From NCBI GenBank assembly GCA_002355455.1, contig AP017375.1:2356001-2420000 (forward strand): 64,000 bases of DNA. Reading direction: 5' to 3'. This document shows, piece by piece, positions 9,923 to 19,357 of the stretch. The stretch's first letter is position 1. Each line of letters begins with the position of its first letter. Source of the stretch: Stanieria sp. NIES-3757. GTDB lineage: Bacteria > Cyanobacteriota > Cyanobacteriia > Cyanobacteriales > Xenococcaceae. Below the pieces are notes generated by a model. It was not told the DNA's origin and did not search any database. It saw only the letters and a program-made list of their open reading frames with translations. Made by a program: the position numbers and the translations under genes.

Positions 9923-11650
9923 ATGTCTCCAAATTCAGCCAAAGACGTTCAAGTTCTTCCTATTGCTGCTAATACCAAAGTAATGCGATCGCGTACTTGG
10001 GAGAGATTGAAGTTTGAAATTGAATACGCCCTCCAAAAAGGAACTACTGCCAATTCGTATTTGATTGAAGGAGACAAAACAGCTTTAATCGATCCACCAG
10101 GAGAATCTTTTACGGAGATTTTTTTGGCTGCGCTGAGAGACAGAATCGCTCTCAGCCAACTTGATTATTTGATTTTAGGGCATCTTAATCCTAACCGTAG
10201 TGCTACCATCAAAGCCTTATTAGAGGTTGCACCTCAACTGAAGATAGTTTGTTCTAATCCAGGCGCAATTTCTTTACGCAAAATTCTTCCCGAAACAGAA
10301 TTAAACCTTACTGTGATCAAAGGAGAAGAAACCCTCGATTTAGGAAAAGGTCATCATTTAGAATTCTTACCTACTCCGAATCCTCGTTATCCCGATCAAC
10401 TTTGTACTTACGATCCGCAAACCCAAGTTTTATATACCGATAAATTATTTGGGGCGCACGTTTGTGGCGAACAAGTTTTTGATGAAGGTTGGACAGTTTA
10501 CAATGAAGACCGTCGTTACTACTTTGATTGTTTGATGGCTCCCCATGCTCGTCAAATCGAAGCAGCATTGGATAAAATTGCGGTAAAAAATGCCAGAATT
10601 TACGCTACAGGTCATGGCCCTTTAGTTCGCTACAGTTTGACTGAATTAACTTTAGATTATCGAACCTGGCTCAAAAACCAAAGCGAGCGCGAGGTAACGG
10701 TGGCTTTGATTTATGCTTCCGCCTATGGGAACACCGCTACGATTGCCCAGGCTTTAGCGAGAGGAATTACCAAAGCAGGGGTAGGTGTAGAATCAATTAA
10801 TGCTGAAGTTGCCGAACCAGACGAAATTAAAGCAGTACTAACCAAAGCTTCAGGAATAATTGTCGGTTCACCTACCTTGGGCGGACACGCACCAACCCAA
10901 ATTCAAACGGCTTTAGGCATCATTTTAGCTAATACTGATAAAACTAAATTAGTCGGTGTCTTTGGTTCGTTTGGTTGGAGTGGAGAAGCGATTGATTTAT
11001 TAGAAAGTAAATTCCGTAATGCTGGTTATAATTTTGGTTTTGAACCAATTCGGGTTAAATTTAAACCAACAGATCTCATCCTCAAAACCTGTGAAGAAAC
11101 AGGCACAGATTTCGCTCAAGCACTGAAAAAATCTCAAAAAGTCCGTAAAGGAAAACAAGGAACAATTACTTCTGAGAGCGATCGCACTGAACAAGCCATG
11201 GGTAGAATTGTTGGTTCTCTTTGTCTTGTGACAACCAAATTTAATGAGTTAAAAGGAGCGATGTTGGCTTCTTGGGTATCTCAAGCTACGTTTAATCCTC
11301 CTGGAATTACAGTAGCCGTAGCCAAAGAAAGAGCGATCGAATCTTTATTGCATTTAGATAGTAATTTTGTTTTAAATATTCTGCAAGAAGGTAAGCATTT
11401 AGGTTTAATGAAACATTTTCTCAAACCTTTTGCCCCAGGAGAAGATCGTTTTATTGGAGTTGCAACTGAAGAAGCAGAAAATGGCTGTCCTATTCTAACT
11501 GATGCTTTAGCTTATGTAGAATGCCAGATCAAGAGTCGACTAGAATGTGGAGATCATTGGGTAATCTATGCCACGGCAACTCAAGGTAAACTACTAAAAT
11601 CTGAAGGCATTACTGCGGTTCACCATCGCAAATCTGGCAGCCATTATTAG
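9923..11650 (+). CDS. flv1: C-type flavodiiron protein, Flv1-like
   Basis: This 575-residue protein has the three modules of cyanobacterial class C flavodiiron proteins: a metallo-beta-lactamase-like domain (about 30-250), a flavodoxin domain (about 255-400, YASAYGNTATIAQ phosphate loop) and an NAD(P)H:flavin reductase-like domain (about 420-575, starting near GRIVGSLCLVTT). The diiron ligand set is non-canonical: HLNPNR replaces the usual HxExDH, and TDKLFG lacks the usual Asp position. This places it with the Flv1/Flv2 type, which pairs with a canonical Flv3/Flv4 in photoreducing O2 after photosystem I. No flv4-sll0218 operon is present, so Flv1 is preferred over Flv2. The partner subunit is not in the window. 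Confidence 0.85.
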   Translation: MSPNSAKDVQVLPIAANTKVMRSRTWERLKFEIEYALQKGTTANSYLIEGDKTALIDPPGESFTEIFLAALRDRIALSQLDYLILGHLNPNRSATIKALLEVAPQLKIVCSNPGAISLRKILPETELNLTVIKGEETLDLGKGHHLEFLPTPNPRYPDQLCTYDPQTQVLYTDKLFGAHVCGEQVFDEGWTVYNEDRRYYFDCLMAPHARQIEAALDKIAVKNARIYATGHGPLVRYSLTELTLDYRTWLKNQSEREVTVALIYASAYGNTATIAQALARGITKAGVGVESINAEVAEPDEIKAVLTKASGIIVGSPTLGGHAPTQIQTALGIILANTDKTKLVGVFGSFGWSGEAIDLLESKFRNAGYNFGFEPIRVKFKPTDLILKTCEETGTDFAQALKKSQKVRKGKQGTITSESDRTEQAMGRIVGSLCLVTTKFNELKGAMLASWVSQATFNPPGITVAVAKERAIESLLHLDSNFVLNILQEGKHLGLMKHFLKPFAPGEDRFIGVATEEAENGCPILTDALAYVECQIKSRLECGDHWVIYATATQGKLLKSEGITAVHHRKSGSHY

Positions 11651-11701
11651 ATCTAGTTACCCGTGAAGAATTATAAGGGATGAATAATTAATAATTAACC
11701 A

Positions 11702-12499
11702 TCAGCCATCAACAATATTTTTGGCTTGTTTGGTGTCTGGCATGAGCGGATTAGCTGCCTGACAACTTCTTTTATTAAAATTACACTTATAAACTGCTGG
11801 TTTTTGCCAAGAAAGAGGAATTTCTAATAAATCTCTAGTGCCAGTTATTCCCTGACCGAGAAATAGCAGTAAAGCTAAACAATTGAGAAGAATATGGACG
11901 TAACGCCAGCGATTGGCACGATCTTTGTAAATATCTTCAACAATTGCTAAAGAAAAAATCATTAATAAAGAAACCGCAATCCCATAATAATAATGCGACC
12001 AATACCACTCATTACCTAATCGATATACTCCATCTTGACTACCCAAAATAATTAAACCCATGCCACTGAGAGTGGCGAAAATTCCTCGCCATAAAGATTG
12101 TCTAGCACGATAAAGCAAGACCAAGGCAGCTATGGTAGCAATAAACATAAGAATAATTAGAATCAGTTGAACAGTGTCTAGATTACCTTTGGTTTGCTGT
12201 TCCAAAAAACCACCAGAACCAAACACCACCGAATAAGCTAAAGCAATTAAAGTAACTCCTACTACTGCACCAGTCAACCAGCGTCCCATTTGAACGTGTT
12301 CTCTACCGACTACAGGAGGAATTTTACTTTTATCACCTGCTGCGATTTGTAATCTACGTTGACGAGTTTGCCAAGCAAAATTAGCTACTATACCAATTAA
12401 AGGGAACACAAAAGCAACGGCGATCGCAGGATGAATTAAAGCAGCCAAATCTTCACTTTTGAGATAAGTAAAGGCAAACAAACTGATTAAAGTAATCAT
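11702..12499 (-). CDS. DUF4079 family membrane protein
   Basis: This 265-residue membrane protein has about seven hydrophobic segments, with HPAIAVAFVFPLIG near the N-terminus and a conserved GREHVQMGRWLTGAV segment near 65. This pattern matches the DUF4079 family, common in cyanobacteria and plastids and of unknown function. The gene ends 51 bases from the convergent flavodiiron gene. The last ~35 residues (with CNFNKRSCQAANPLMPD) are polar and Cys-containing. An electron-transfer-linked role is sometimes guessed for the family, but nothing here shows it. Confidence 0.8.
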   Translation of the reverse strand: MITLISLFAFTYLKSEDLAALIHPAIAVAFVFPLIGIVANFAWQTRQRRLQIAAGDKSKIPPVVGREHVQMGRWLTGAVVGVTLIALAYSVVFGSGGFLEQQTKGNLDTVQLILIILMFIATIAALVLLYRARQSLWRGIFATLSGMGLIILGSQDGVYRLGNEWYWSHYYYGIAVSLLMIFSLAIVEDIYKDRANRWRYVHILLNCLALLLFLGQGITGTRDLLEIPLSWQKPAVYKCNFNKRSCQAANPLMPDTKQAKNIVDG

Positions 12500-12880
12500 A
12501 AAAATCGCCCTAATTCCTTTGATTTTTTAAATATCTTTTCAGGATAAAACACAATTATTAAAGCAGGCTTAATTTTTCCTCAGTACAAGATAACTATGAT
12601 TCTGACAATATTTTCCTATTTGTCTACATCTAATTTACAGGAAGGCTTGAGATGTGATTAACCTTAAAGATTAAAAGAGAAAATAAACTTTAGAGATACA
12701 AACAAGAGTAATTAGATATAATTTACAAATTTATAAAATTCCTGTAAGATATCGTCCCAAACAAGCTAAAAATCCCAAAGATCTGATACTATTTTTGGCA
12801 GTGTTCAAGCAAAAATAATCATTATTTTAATTATTATAGGAAAATTTTATTTACATCGAAGTTTTAGGATTGGCAGCAAA
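12500..12880. other. Intergenic gap, nothing recognised
   Basis: This 381-base AT-rich spacer lies between two divergent genes. I see no small gene, no strong hairpin with a T run and no RNA signature. It presumably holds both promoters. Confidence 0.5.
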
Positions 12881-14218
12881 TTGTCTCGATTTGTTTTCAA
12901 TCCACAAACTTATTTCTCTACATTTTCTGCTTGGATTAATTTACAACATCCTCAATTCAAATCTTACCTAAGCGGAATTTTACTTTTACTAGGTGCGTCT
13001 TTAATTATTCCTTTCGGAGATTTTCGCCAAGTAAATGCAGTACCTAGATTTTGGGTTGGTATTGGAGTAATGAGTTTAGGTTTCATCTGCTCATGGCGAC
13101 TTGCTTATTTACAGAAGTGGTGGTTTTGGACAATCGTAATTGTGACACGTCTGTTACTACTATTTATGTATCCAGGAGATGAGATTTGGCGGTATCTCTG
13201 GGAAGGCTATCTCCAAACACAAAATTTTAATCCTTATGATTTTGCTCCCAATGCCAATGAATTAATCCCTTATCATACTGAATGGTGGTCATTAATTAAA
13301 CATAAGTATAGTGCAGCAATTTATTTTCCCCTAGCACAATTAGGTTTTAACTTATTAGCAACTATTTATCTTGATGTCATTACTTTTAAAATCGCTTTTG
13401 TCTTAGCTGATTTATTAGTTTGTTGCTTATTAACTAGAAAATTTGCTCAACTTAAAACAACTCTTTATGCTTGGAATCCTCTGGTAATTTATGCTTTTGC
13501 TGGTGGAGGATACTACGATAGTTGGTTTATTTTACCTTTGGTAATTGCTTGGTTGATTTTTGACTATACTCGTTATGCTTGGCGATGGTTAGGAAGTGCT
13601 TTACTCTTGGGTATTAGTCTTGCTATCAAATGGATTTCTTTACCAATTTTAGGTTTTGTCGCTTGGAAAGCTTGGCAGAAACTTAATTTAAAACAAGTAA
13701 TAGCTATTCTAATTTATGGTTTTTTGCCTTTAATTTTTACTACAGTTGATTTTTGTAGCTCTAGTTCTTGTTCCCTCATTCCTACTACTTCTATTTCGAT
13801 TTTGTCTGGACGCAGTGCTGATTTGTTGCCGTACATTTTAGATAAAATTGGGCAACCATTTTTAAAAACTAAGTCAATTGTGATGATTGCTTTGGGATGT
13901 GTAGGAATTTGGTTATTGTGGAAAAAAAAGACTTTTCGACAATTTGCAGAAGGTTATTTATTTACATTACTAATATTTTCTCCACTGATTCATAGTTGGT
14001 ATTTTACCTGGATCATTCCTTTTGCTGTCCCTACTCAAAATTTAGGAGTGCGTTTAGTGAGTATTTCTGCTTTTATTTATTTTGTTTTACCTTATCGTCA
14101 AGCTTTAGGCGATCGCAACTGGCAATTAAATGAAGTTGAAACTTTTTGGCTATGGTTTCCTTTTGTCATGGGTTATGGCTGGAGTCTGTGGCGAGAAAGA
14201 AAAAAAAATCAAGTTTGA
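12881..14218 (+). CDS. GT-C fold membrane glycosyltransferase (GT87/DUF2029-like)
   Basis: The gene starts at a TTG; AGGAT at 12866-12870 is a plausible ribosome site and no nearby ATG exists. The 445-residue product has about ten to twelve hydrophobic segments. The first loop carries GDEIWRYLWEGYLQTQNFNPY, the acidic D/E loop motif and Tyr-rich follow-up seen in GT-C mannosyltransferase-like enzymes that use polyprenyl-phosphate sugars. Later YAWNPLVIYAFAGGGYYDSW and PLIHSWYFTW are also typical. It probably adds a sugar to a lipid or envelope polymer on the periplasmic face. Substrate and acceptor cannot be named. It stands alone, with no glycan cluster around it. Confidence 0.75.
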   Translation: MSRFVFNPQTYFSTFSAWINLQHPQFKSYLSGILLLLGASLIIPFGDFRQVNAVPRFWVGIGVMSLGFICSWRLAYLQKWWFWTIVIVTRLLLLFMYPGDEIWRYLWEGYLQTQNFNPYDFAPNANELIPYHTEWWSLIKHKYSAAIYFPLAQLGFNLLATIYLDVITFKIAFVLADLLVCCLLTRKFAQLKTTLYAWNPLVIYAFAGGGYYDSWFILPLVIAWLIFDYTRYAWRWLGSALLLGISLAIKWISLPILGFVAWKAWQKLNLKQVIAILIYGFLPLIFTTVDFCSSSSCSLIPTTSISILSGRSADLLPYILDKIGQPFLKTKSIVMIALGCVGIWLLWKKKTFRQFAEGYLFTLLIFSPLIHSWYFTWIIPFAVPTQNLGVRLVSISAFIYFVLPYRQALGDRNWQLNEVETFWLWFPFVMGYGWSLWRERKKNQV

Positions 14219-14343
14219 TGGCAAAAAAAGTTTAATTTTGAATGTGCATAAACCGATCGATACTTGCGTAATGAATAAATGAAGACAGCAATTACTGCTT
14301 CATCAAAAGAGGTCTAGAAATTAATTATTATTGTGAGGTTATT

Positions 14344-14742
14344 ATGAAATTCAGATTTGTTTCTCTCAGCCTATTATCTTTTTCAGCTTTATTACCCTTC
14401 ACTCCTTCCTTTACCCCTGCTGCTAAAGCTTGCCTAGTTTACGATGTGAATACTCAAGTTGCCATTCACGGTTCCAAAACTCCCGCTCAACAAGAGAATA
14501 ATGTTACTACAGGTAGTGATGATAATTGTTTTAACAACGTTGTCGGTGGTACCAATACTCAAGTTGGTATTGGTGGGGGTGAAGTACAACAAAGTCGTGA
14601 TGCCGAATATTTTGTTGGTGGTGGCAATCAAAACAATACTGGTTTAACTACTCCTACAATTACCGTTACTCCTTCAACTCAAGTAGATGTTTACAGTCCC
14701 GCTCACGATCCTAATTTTCTCAAGAGTGTTACTGGTCAATAA
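14344..14742 (+). CDS. Small secreted Asn/Gly/Thr-rich protein
   Basis: I do not recognise this 132-residue protein. Residues 1-29 are a clear signal peptide with a PAAKA-type cleavage site. The mature part is rich in Asn, Gly, Thr and Val. It holds a loose internal repeat (NTQVAIHGS near 36, NTQVGIGGG near 71, STQVDVYSP near 112) and two Cys residues (Cys30 and Cys62) that could form a disulfide. A TGAGGT stretch 5-10 bases before the ATG is the likely ribosome site. An extracellular or envelope-bound beta-rich protein is plausible. Confidence 0.65.
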   Translation: MKFRFVSLSLLSFSALLPFTPSFTPAAKACLVYDVNTQVAIHGSKTPAQQENNVTTGSDDNCFNNVVGGTNTQVGIGGGEVQQSRDAEYFVGGGNQNNTGLTTPTITVTPSTQVDVYSPAHDPNFLKSVTGQ

Positions 14743-14795
14743 CGATAATCGAAAGTCTGAGATAATTTTATTTAAGAAAATTAAACAATAATCAT

Positions 14796-14834
14796 CAGGC
14801 TCGCTATGCGCCTCGGCTATGTCGAGATCACTTT
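14796..14834. repeat. GC-rich dispersed repeat fragment
   Basis: A short GC-rich stretch (GGCTCGCTATGCGCCTCGGC, then a GTCGAGATCAC end) stands out in AT-rich DNA. It shares words with the palindromic element inside dnaX (CTCGGCGAGATCGC). It is probably a decayed copy of the same repeat family. Confidence 0.4.
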
Positions 14835-14901
14835 CAAACTAGTCACTAAATTTATCTTTAAATTTAAGCTTTATCAAAATATATATTTAAAACAAAAACG
14901 A

Positions 14902-14938
14902 AGAGGACATCAATCGACTAAATATCAGATTGTCCTCT
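14902..14938 (-). terminator. Terminator of the M20 amidohydrolase gene
   Basis: AGAGGACA and TGTCCTCT form a perfect 8-bp stem around a 21-base loop. On the minus strand it is followed by TCGTTTTTGTTTT. It begins 8 bases after the amidohydrolase stop codon. Confidence 0.75.
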
Positions 14939-14945
14939 TTTAGTT

Positions 14946-16163
14946 TTAATTGGGAGATAAAAATTGTTCAACACAACGAACAAACATCTCTACTCCCATT
15001 GCTAAAGCAGTTTCATCAAAGTCAAAGCGTGGATGATGATGAGGATAAGCTAAACCTTTTTCAGGATTTGCTGCACCGACAAAAAAGTAACAACCTGGAA
15101 CTTCTTTTAAAAAGAAAGACATATCTTCCCCTCCCATCGTTTGACATTCAGGGACTACTCCTAGAGGAGTTTCGACAACTTTAGTTGCTACCGAACGAAC
15201 CAACTCAGCCATAGCTGTATCGTTAATGACTGGGGGATAAAGTTGCCAATAATCCAATTCATATTTAGCTCCATGACTTTGGCAGACACCAGCAATAATT
15301 TCTTCAATCCGTTGTTGAATTTTTTGTTCTAAGGCAGGATTAAAATAACGTACCGTACCACTCAGACGAGCAGTATCAGCAATCACATTTAAAGCCGTAC
15401 CTGCATGAAGTTCGCCTACTGTTACTACTGCTGAATCAAGAGGGTTAATATTACGGGCAACAATGGTTTGTAAGGCATTGACAATTTGTGCGCTCACTAC
15501 AATTGAATCAATGGTTTGATCGGGCATTGCACCATGTCCACCTTTGCCTAAAATCGTACAACGAAAACATTCTACTGCTGCCATTAAGGCTCCGCTACGG
15601 ACTCCTACTGTACCAAGGGGCAAATTATTCCAAAGATGTAAACCAATGATTGCATCGACATCAGGATTCTTCAAAACTCCTGCTTCAATCATCGGTTTAG
15701 CTCCACCTGGTCCCTCTTCAGCAGGTTGAAAAATAATTTTGACTGTACCTTGAAAATCTTGACGATGTTGAGTAAGGTAATAAGCTGTTCCGAGAGCGAT
15801 CGCAATGTGTCCATCATGTCCACAAGCGTGCATTTTGCCTGGATGTTGGGAACGATAAGCTACTTCATTAGCTTCTTGAATCGGTAAAGCGTCCAGATCT
15901 GCTCGAATCCCTAAAACTTTTCCAGGATAATCGCTCTTAATCGTAGCTACTATACCAGTTTGAGCTATTCCTGTTTGATATTCGATCCCCCATTCGTGTA
16001 ATTTTTGGGTAATAAACTCTGCTGTTAGATGTTCTTGAAATGCTAATTCTGGTTTTTGATGAATTGTGCGTCGCCATTCAATCAATTGCGCTTGTAAAGA
16101 CCGAATTTCTAAACGAATTTGTTCTAAATTAACCGAATAAGAGCGGGGAAGACTAAAAACCAT
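14946..16163 (-). CDS. M20-family metallo-amidohydrolase (N-acyl-amino-acid hydrolase type)
   Basis: This 405-residue protein belongs to the M20D group, which hydrolyses N-acyl or conjugated amino acids (hippurate, N-acetyl amino acids, IAA-amino acids). It has HACGHDGH at 112-119, AEEGPGGAKPMIEAG with the catalytic Glu pair, GLHLWNNLPLG, a lid/dimerisation domain with GKGGHGAMPD, and a C-terminal metal ligand region MGGEDMSFF...HHHPRFDFDE. The length is normal for the family. It is probably a cytosolic dimeric metalloenzyme. The exact acyl-amino-acid substrate cannot be read from sequence. Confidence 0.9.
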   Translation of the reverse strand: MVFSLPRSYSVNLEQIRLEIRSLQAQLIEWRRTIHQKPELAFQEHLTAEFITQKLHEWGIEYQTGIAQTGIVATIKSDYPGKVLGIRADLDALPIQEANEVAYRSQHPGKMHACGHDGHIAIALGTAYYLTQHRQDFQGTVKIIFQPAEEGPGGAKPMIEAGVLKNPDVDAIIGLHLWNNLPLGTVGVRSGALMAAVECFRCTILGKGGHGAMPDQTIDSIVVSAQIVNALQTIVARNINPLDSAVVTVGELHAGTALNVIADTARLSGTVRYFNPALEQKIQQRIEEIIAGVCQSHGAKYELDYWQLYPPVINDTAMAELVRSVATKVVETPLGVVPECQTMGGEDMSFFLKEVPGCYFFVGAANPEKGLAYPHHHPRFDFDETALAMGVEMFVRCVEQFLSPN

Positions 16164-16424
16164 TTGTGTTAACTAATCTTGAATATTATTTTTAGCTATT
16201 AAGATAACTCAGCAGAATGGGTGGAAAAATTACGCTATTGTGCCGATGAAATTAAAAATGTCTATTAAATAAGATCGAGCTAGATCGTTCAAGCATTTCT
16301 ATTAAGAAGGCAAGTTTTCTAGTTTCTTTATAACTGAAGTCACTGAGTATTTGTTAGTCTAACTCTTCTTGCGGAAGTTATCAATTCATGAACAACCACT
16401 TAATCTTCATAACTTGAGTAAATT

Positions 16425-17621
16425 ATGTCAGTTATAGCTGGTGATTTTTCCAAAATTTTGGTAATTACTAATGAAATAGAAATACGTCAAAATTTTGAAC
16501 AAATTTTATCTCAATCTTATGAATTATTATTTGCTAGCAGTGAAGATATTGGCTTAGAATTAATTCGCTCAGATTGCCCTGATTTAGTTATTCTTGCTTT
16601 AACAAATATTGAAATAAATAATATTGTTCTTTTTAGCAATTTAAGCAGCCAACCTGAAACCGCTATCATTCCCGTAATTGTTTTGACCACAATTGCCGAG
16701 CCTCAACAATGGCGATTAGTCATGGAAATGGGTGCAGATGATGTTCTTTTTTTTCCTTTTACTGAAAAAGAATTACTCAACGCGATCGCGATTAGGCTAG
16801 CTAAACAAACTGCTTATTTAGCTTATACGCAACAAGAATTAGGAAAACTAAGAGAAAATATTATTAAATTTTTACCCCATGAAATGCGGACTGCTTTGAC
16901 AGGAATTTTAGCAGCTTCAGACTTACTAATTAATCAAGGCTCTTCTCTTAATTGGTCGATTATTAGAGAAATGCTAACCTGTATTAATTCATCAAGCCAC
17001 AGATTATTAAGATTAATAGATAACTTTTTACTTTATGCTGAATTAAAAGCTCTTGAAAATAATCCTCAAATTATTCGGCTTTATTCACTTCATCAGACCA
17101 ATTTAGTCAAAGAAACAATTAAAGAGATCGCGATAAAATCGGCTCAAAAATATTATCGTGAAGATAGTTTAGTTTTGGATTTGCAAGATGCCTGTTTACA
17201 AATTAGTGAAACCAATCTTACCAAATTAATTGAAGAATTAATTGATAATGCTTGTAAGTTTTCATCAGAGCAAACTCCAATTAATGTTAACTCTCAAATT
17301 TGTGACAATCAATTTATTTTAACTATTAAAGATTATGGACGAGGTTTGACACCCAAACAAATTGCTTCTCTTGATATGGGAATACAATTTGAACGTAACT
17401 ATTATGAACAACAAGGATTTGGTTTAGGTCTGGCAATAGTTAAACAAATTACTCAAATATATAACATAAAACTAAAAATAAAAAGTGTACCTACGCAAAC
17501 AACAATAGTCAGTTTAATAATTCCCTTAGCTGAGACGAAAAAACAATTAACTCTTAACAAAAAAACTCATATTTCTAATTGCTTTTCTCGTCCAACGATA
17601 AATATTAATTACTCTTTTTAG
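16425..17621 (+). CDS. Histidine kinase with degenerate N-terminal receiver
   Basis: This 398-residue protein has a receiver-like fold at about 10-128 followed by a HisKA/HATPase kinase core. The phospho-accepting His is His152 in FLPHEMRTALTG. The N-box is LIDNACKFS and the G-boxes are DYGRGLT and GFGLGLAIV. The receiver lacks the normal acidic pair (ITNEIEI instead of a VDD-type start). It also lacks the acceptor Asp (LVILALT where ILLDI-type motifs are usual) and the conserved Lys (FFPFT instead of KPF). It is therefore a pseudo-receiver that should sense something without being phosphorylated. No membrane segment is present. Its last 17 bases overlap the convergent kinase gene. Confidence 0.85.
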   Translation: MSVIAGDFSKILVITNEIEIRQNFEQILSQSYELLFASSEDIGLELIRSDCPDLVILALTNIEINNIVLFSNLSSQPETAIIPVIVLTTIAEPQQWRLVMEMGADDVLFFPFTEKELLNAIAIRLAKQTAYLAYTQQELGKLRENIIKFLPHEMRTALTGILAASDLLINQGSSLNWSIIREMLTCINSSSHRLLRLIDNFLLYAELKALENNPQIIRLYSLHQTNLVKETIKEIAIKSAQKYYREDSLVLDLQDACLQISETNLTKLIEELIDNACKFSSEQTPINVNSQICDNQFILTIKDYGRGLTPKQIASLDMGIQFERNYYEQQGFGLGLAIVKQITQIYNIKLKIKSVPTQTTIVSLIIPLAETKKQLTLNKKTHISNCFSRPTININYSF

Positions 17622-18921
17622 TTATTTCTGAGTGAGAATAAGATTTGACAGGTACAAAATTTTTCAAAGGTAAAGTAAAGTAAAAAGTAGAACCTTTTGT
17701 TAACTCTGATTCTACCCAAATTTTCCCTCCGTAACGCTCCACTATTTTTTGACAAATAGCTAAACCAATTCCTGTTCCAGGATACTTTTCTTGAGTATGT
17801 AATCTTTGAAAAACTTGAAAAATCTCTTGATGATATTGAGATTCGATTCCAATCCCATTATCTTGAACCGATATTAGCCATTGTTGTTTTACTAATTTAG
17901 TATCAATTACAATTTCAGGTTGAGCTTGACTACAAAATTTCAAACCATTAGTAATTAAATTTTGAAATAGTTGATGAATCTCTGTTGGGTTAACTTGAAC
18001 TATAGGTAAATTTTTGATTGTGATTATTGCATTATTTGTTTCAATTGTTTCTTGTAAATCTTGAATAACTTGTTGCACAATTTCTTTAAGATCGATAGAT
18101 ATCCAAGTTTGCTCATTTTTACCTGCTCGACAATAAAGCAATAAATCCTGAATCAACGCCTGCATTCTGGTAGCTCCATCAGTAATATATTTAATATATT
18201 GATGCGCTTCCTCAGTTAATTTATTTTGATACTCCTGAGCCAGTAAATCAGCAAACATATTCACTGAACGTAAAGGAGCTTGTAAATCATGAGAAACAAT
18301 ATAAGCAAATTGTTCTAATTCTTGATTTGAGTGAATCAATTCAGTATTAATTGTTTCTAATTTTTGTTTTGCTTGAACTAATTCAGTAGTTCTTTCTAAA
18401 ACTTTTGATTCTAATTCGTAGTTAACTTTTTCGAGAATTTGTTGAGACTGCTTAAGCTTTGATTCTGTACCTTGTCGAATTAAAATTTCGTTTTTAAGTT
18501 CTTTATTTTGTTCTTGTAACTGTTGTCTGATCTTTTTTAAAGTGAGATGAGTTTTGATTCTAACAATTAATTCATCTTCCTCTATTGGTTTAGTTATATA
18601 ATCAATTCCCCCAGTATTAAACCCTTTAACTTTATAATCTTTATCAGTCAAAGCGGTCATAAAAATAATGGGAATATCTTGAGTCTTTTTATTATTTTTT
18701 AATTTACGACAAACTTCTAACCCGTCAATTCCGGGCATTAAAATATCCAATAAAATTAAGTCTGGCTCTGCATATTCTGCTTGAGCTAAAGCACTAATCC
18801 CATCTTGAGTAACTATGACAGTAAAACCATTAGATTGGAGAATTGACTGTAATTTTTGTAAATTACTTAATGTATCATCAACAACTAAAATAACATCAGC
18901 ACGAATAGTATCTTCAGCCAT
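17605..18921 (-). CDS. Response regulator-histidine kinase hybrid
   Basis: This 438-residue soluble protein starts with an intact receiver domain (acidic pair in VVDDT, Asp59 in LILLDILMPG, Lys111 in ITKPIEED). A coiled coil at about 130-200 leads to a HisKA domain with His211 (IVSHDLQAPLRSV) and a HATPase domain (NLITNGLKF, DNGIGI, GTGIGLAIC). Input through an N-terminal receiver means it probably relays a signal from another kinase. The bacteriophytochrome-type HDLQ(A/E)P(L) H-box groups it with phytochrome-like kinases. It is convergent and overlapping with the pseudo-receiver kinase, which suggests a shared history or a working pair. Confidence 0.9.
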   Translation of the reverse strand: MAEDTIRADVILVVDDTLSNLQKLQSILQSNGFTVIVTQDGISALAQAEYAEPDLILLDILMPGIDGLEVCRKLKNNKKTQDIPIIFMTALTDKDYKVKGFNTGGIDYITKPIEEDELIVRIKTHLTLKKIRQQLQEQNKELKNEILIRQGTESKLKQSQQILEKVNYELESKVLERTTELVQAKQKLETINTELIHSNQELEQFAYIVSHDLQAPLRSVNMFADLLAQEYQNKLTEEAHQYIKYITDGATRMQALIQDLLLYCRAGKNEQTWISIDLKEIVQQVIQDLQETIETNNAIITIKNLPIVQVNPTEIHQLFQNLITNGLKFCSQAQPEIVIDTKLVKQQWLISVQDNGIGIESQYHQEIFQVFQRLHTQEKYPGTGIGLAICQKIVERYGGKIWVESELTKGSTFYFTLPLKNFVPVKSYSHSEITKKSN

Positions 18922-19357
18922 TAGTAATTTATCTGTTATCTACTCGATGAATATAATAAATACCTCAAATTCTTTTAACTTAAGTTTTAATTTTTGGTTA
19001 ATAAGTTTAATATTTTAAATACTATAATTAAGCAAGATTAGTTGTTAAAAATTAACTAACTATCAACTAAATATTTTTTTTTATTCCGCATAACAGTAGT
19101 AAATATTTTGTTTCTTAGTCTAATCAAAAACTGACTAACTCGTCTCAGTTATTTTACGGAACTTGTTTGTTAAAAAATTAAATTTTTATATTAATAAATC
19201 TTGTTTCAGTATTAATACTGTATCTAAGAATAAATCTTGGTCAAAGGATAAGAGCTTCAAAAAATAATCTTGATTTTACCTAGTTCTCAACTGTTAGAAA
19301 AATAGAAAATTTTGGGCATTATTTAACTGTCGTTGCTTCATCAAAAGAATTACTAAA
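18922..19357. other. Intergenic gap, nothing recognised
   Basis: This 436-base gap of about 75% A+T lies between two divergent genes. No coding frame, hairpin terminator or repeat was recognised. It should carry the promoters for the hybrid kinase and the ABC ATPase. Confidence 0.5.

Noticed and set aside
14930-15184. Open frame on the plus strand near 15 kb
   Set aside because: It is antisense to the conserved end of the M20 amidohydrolase and covers its terminator; no independent support.
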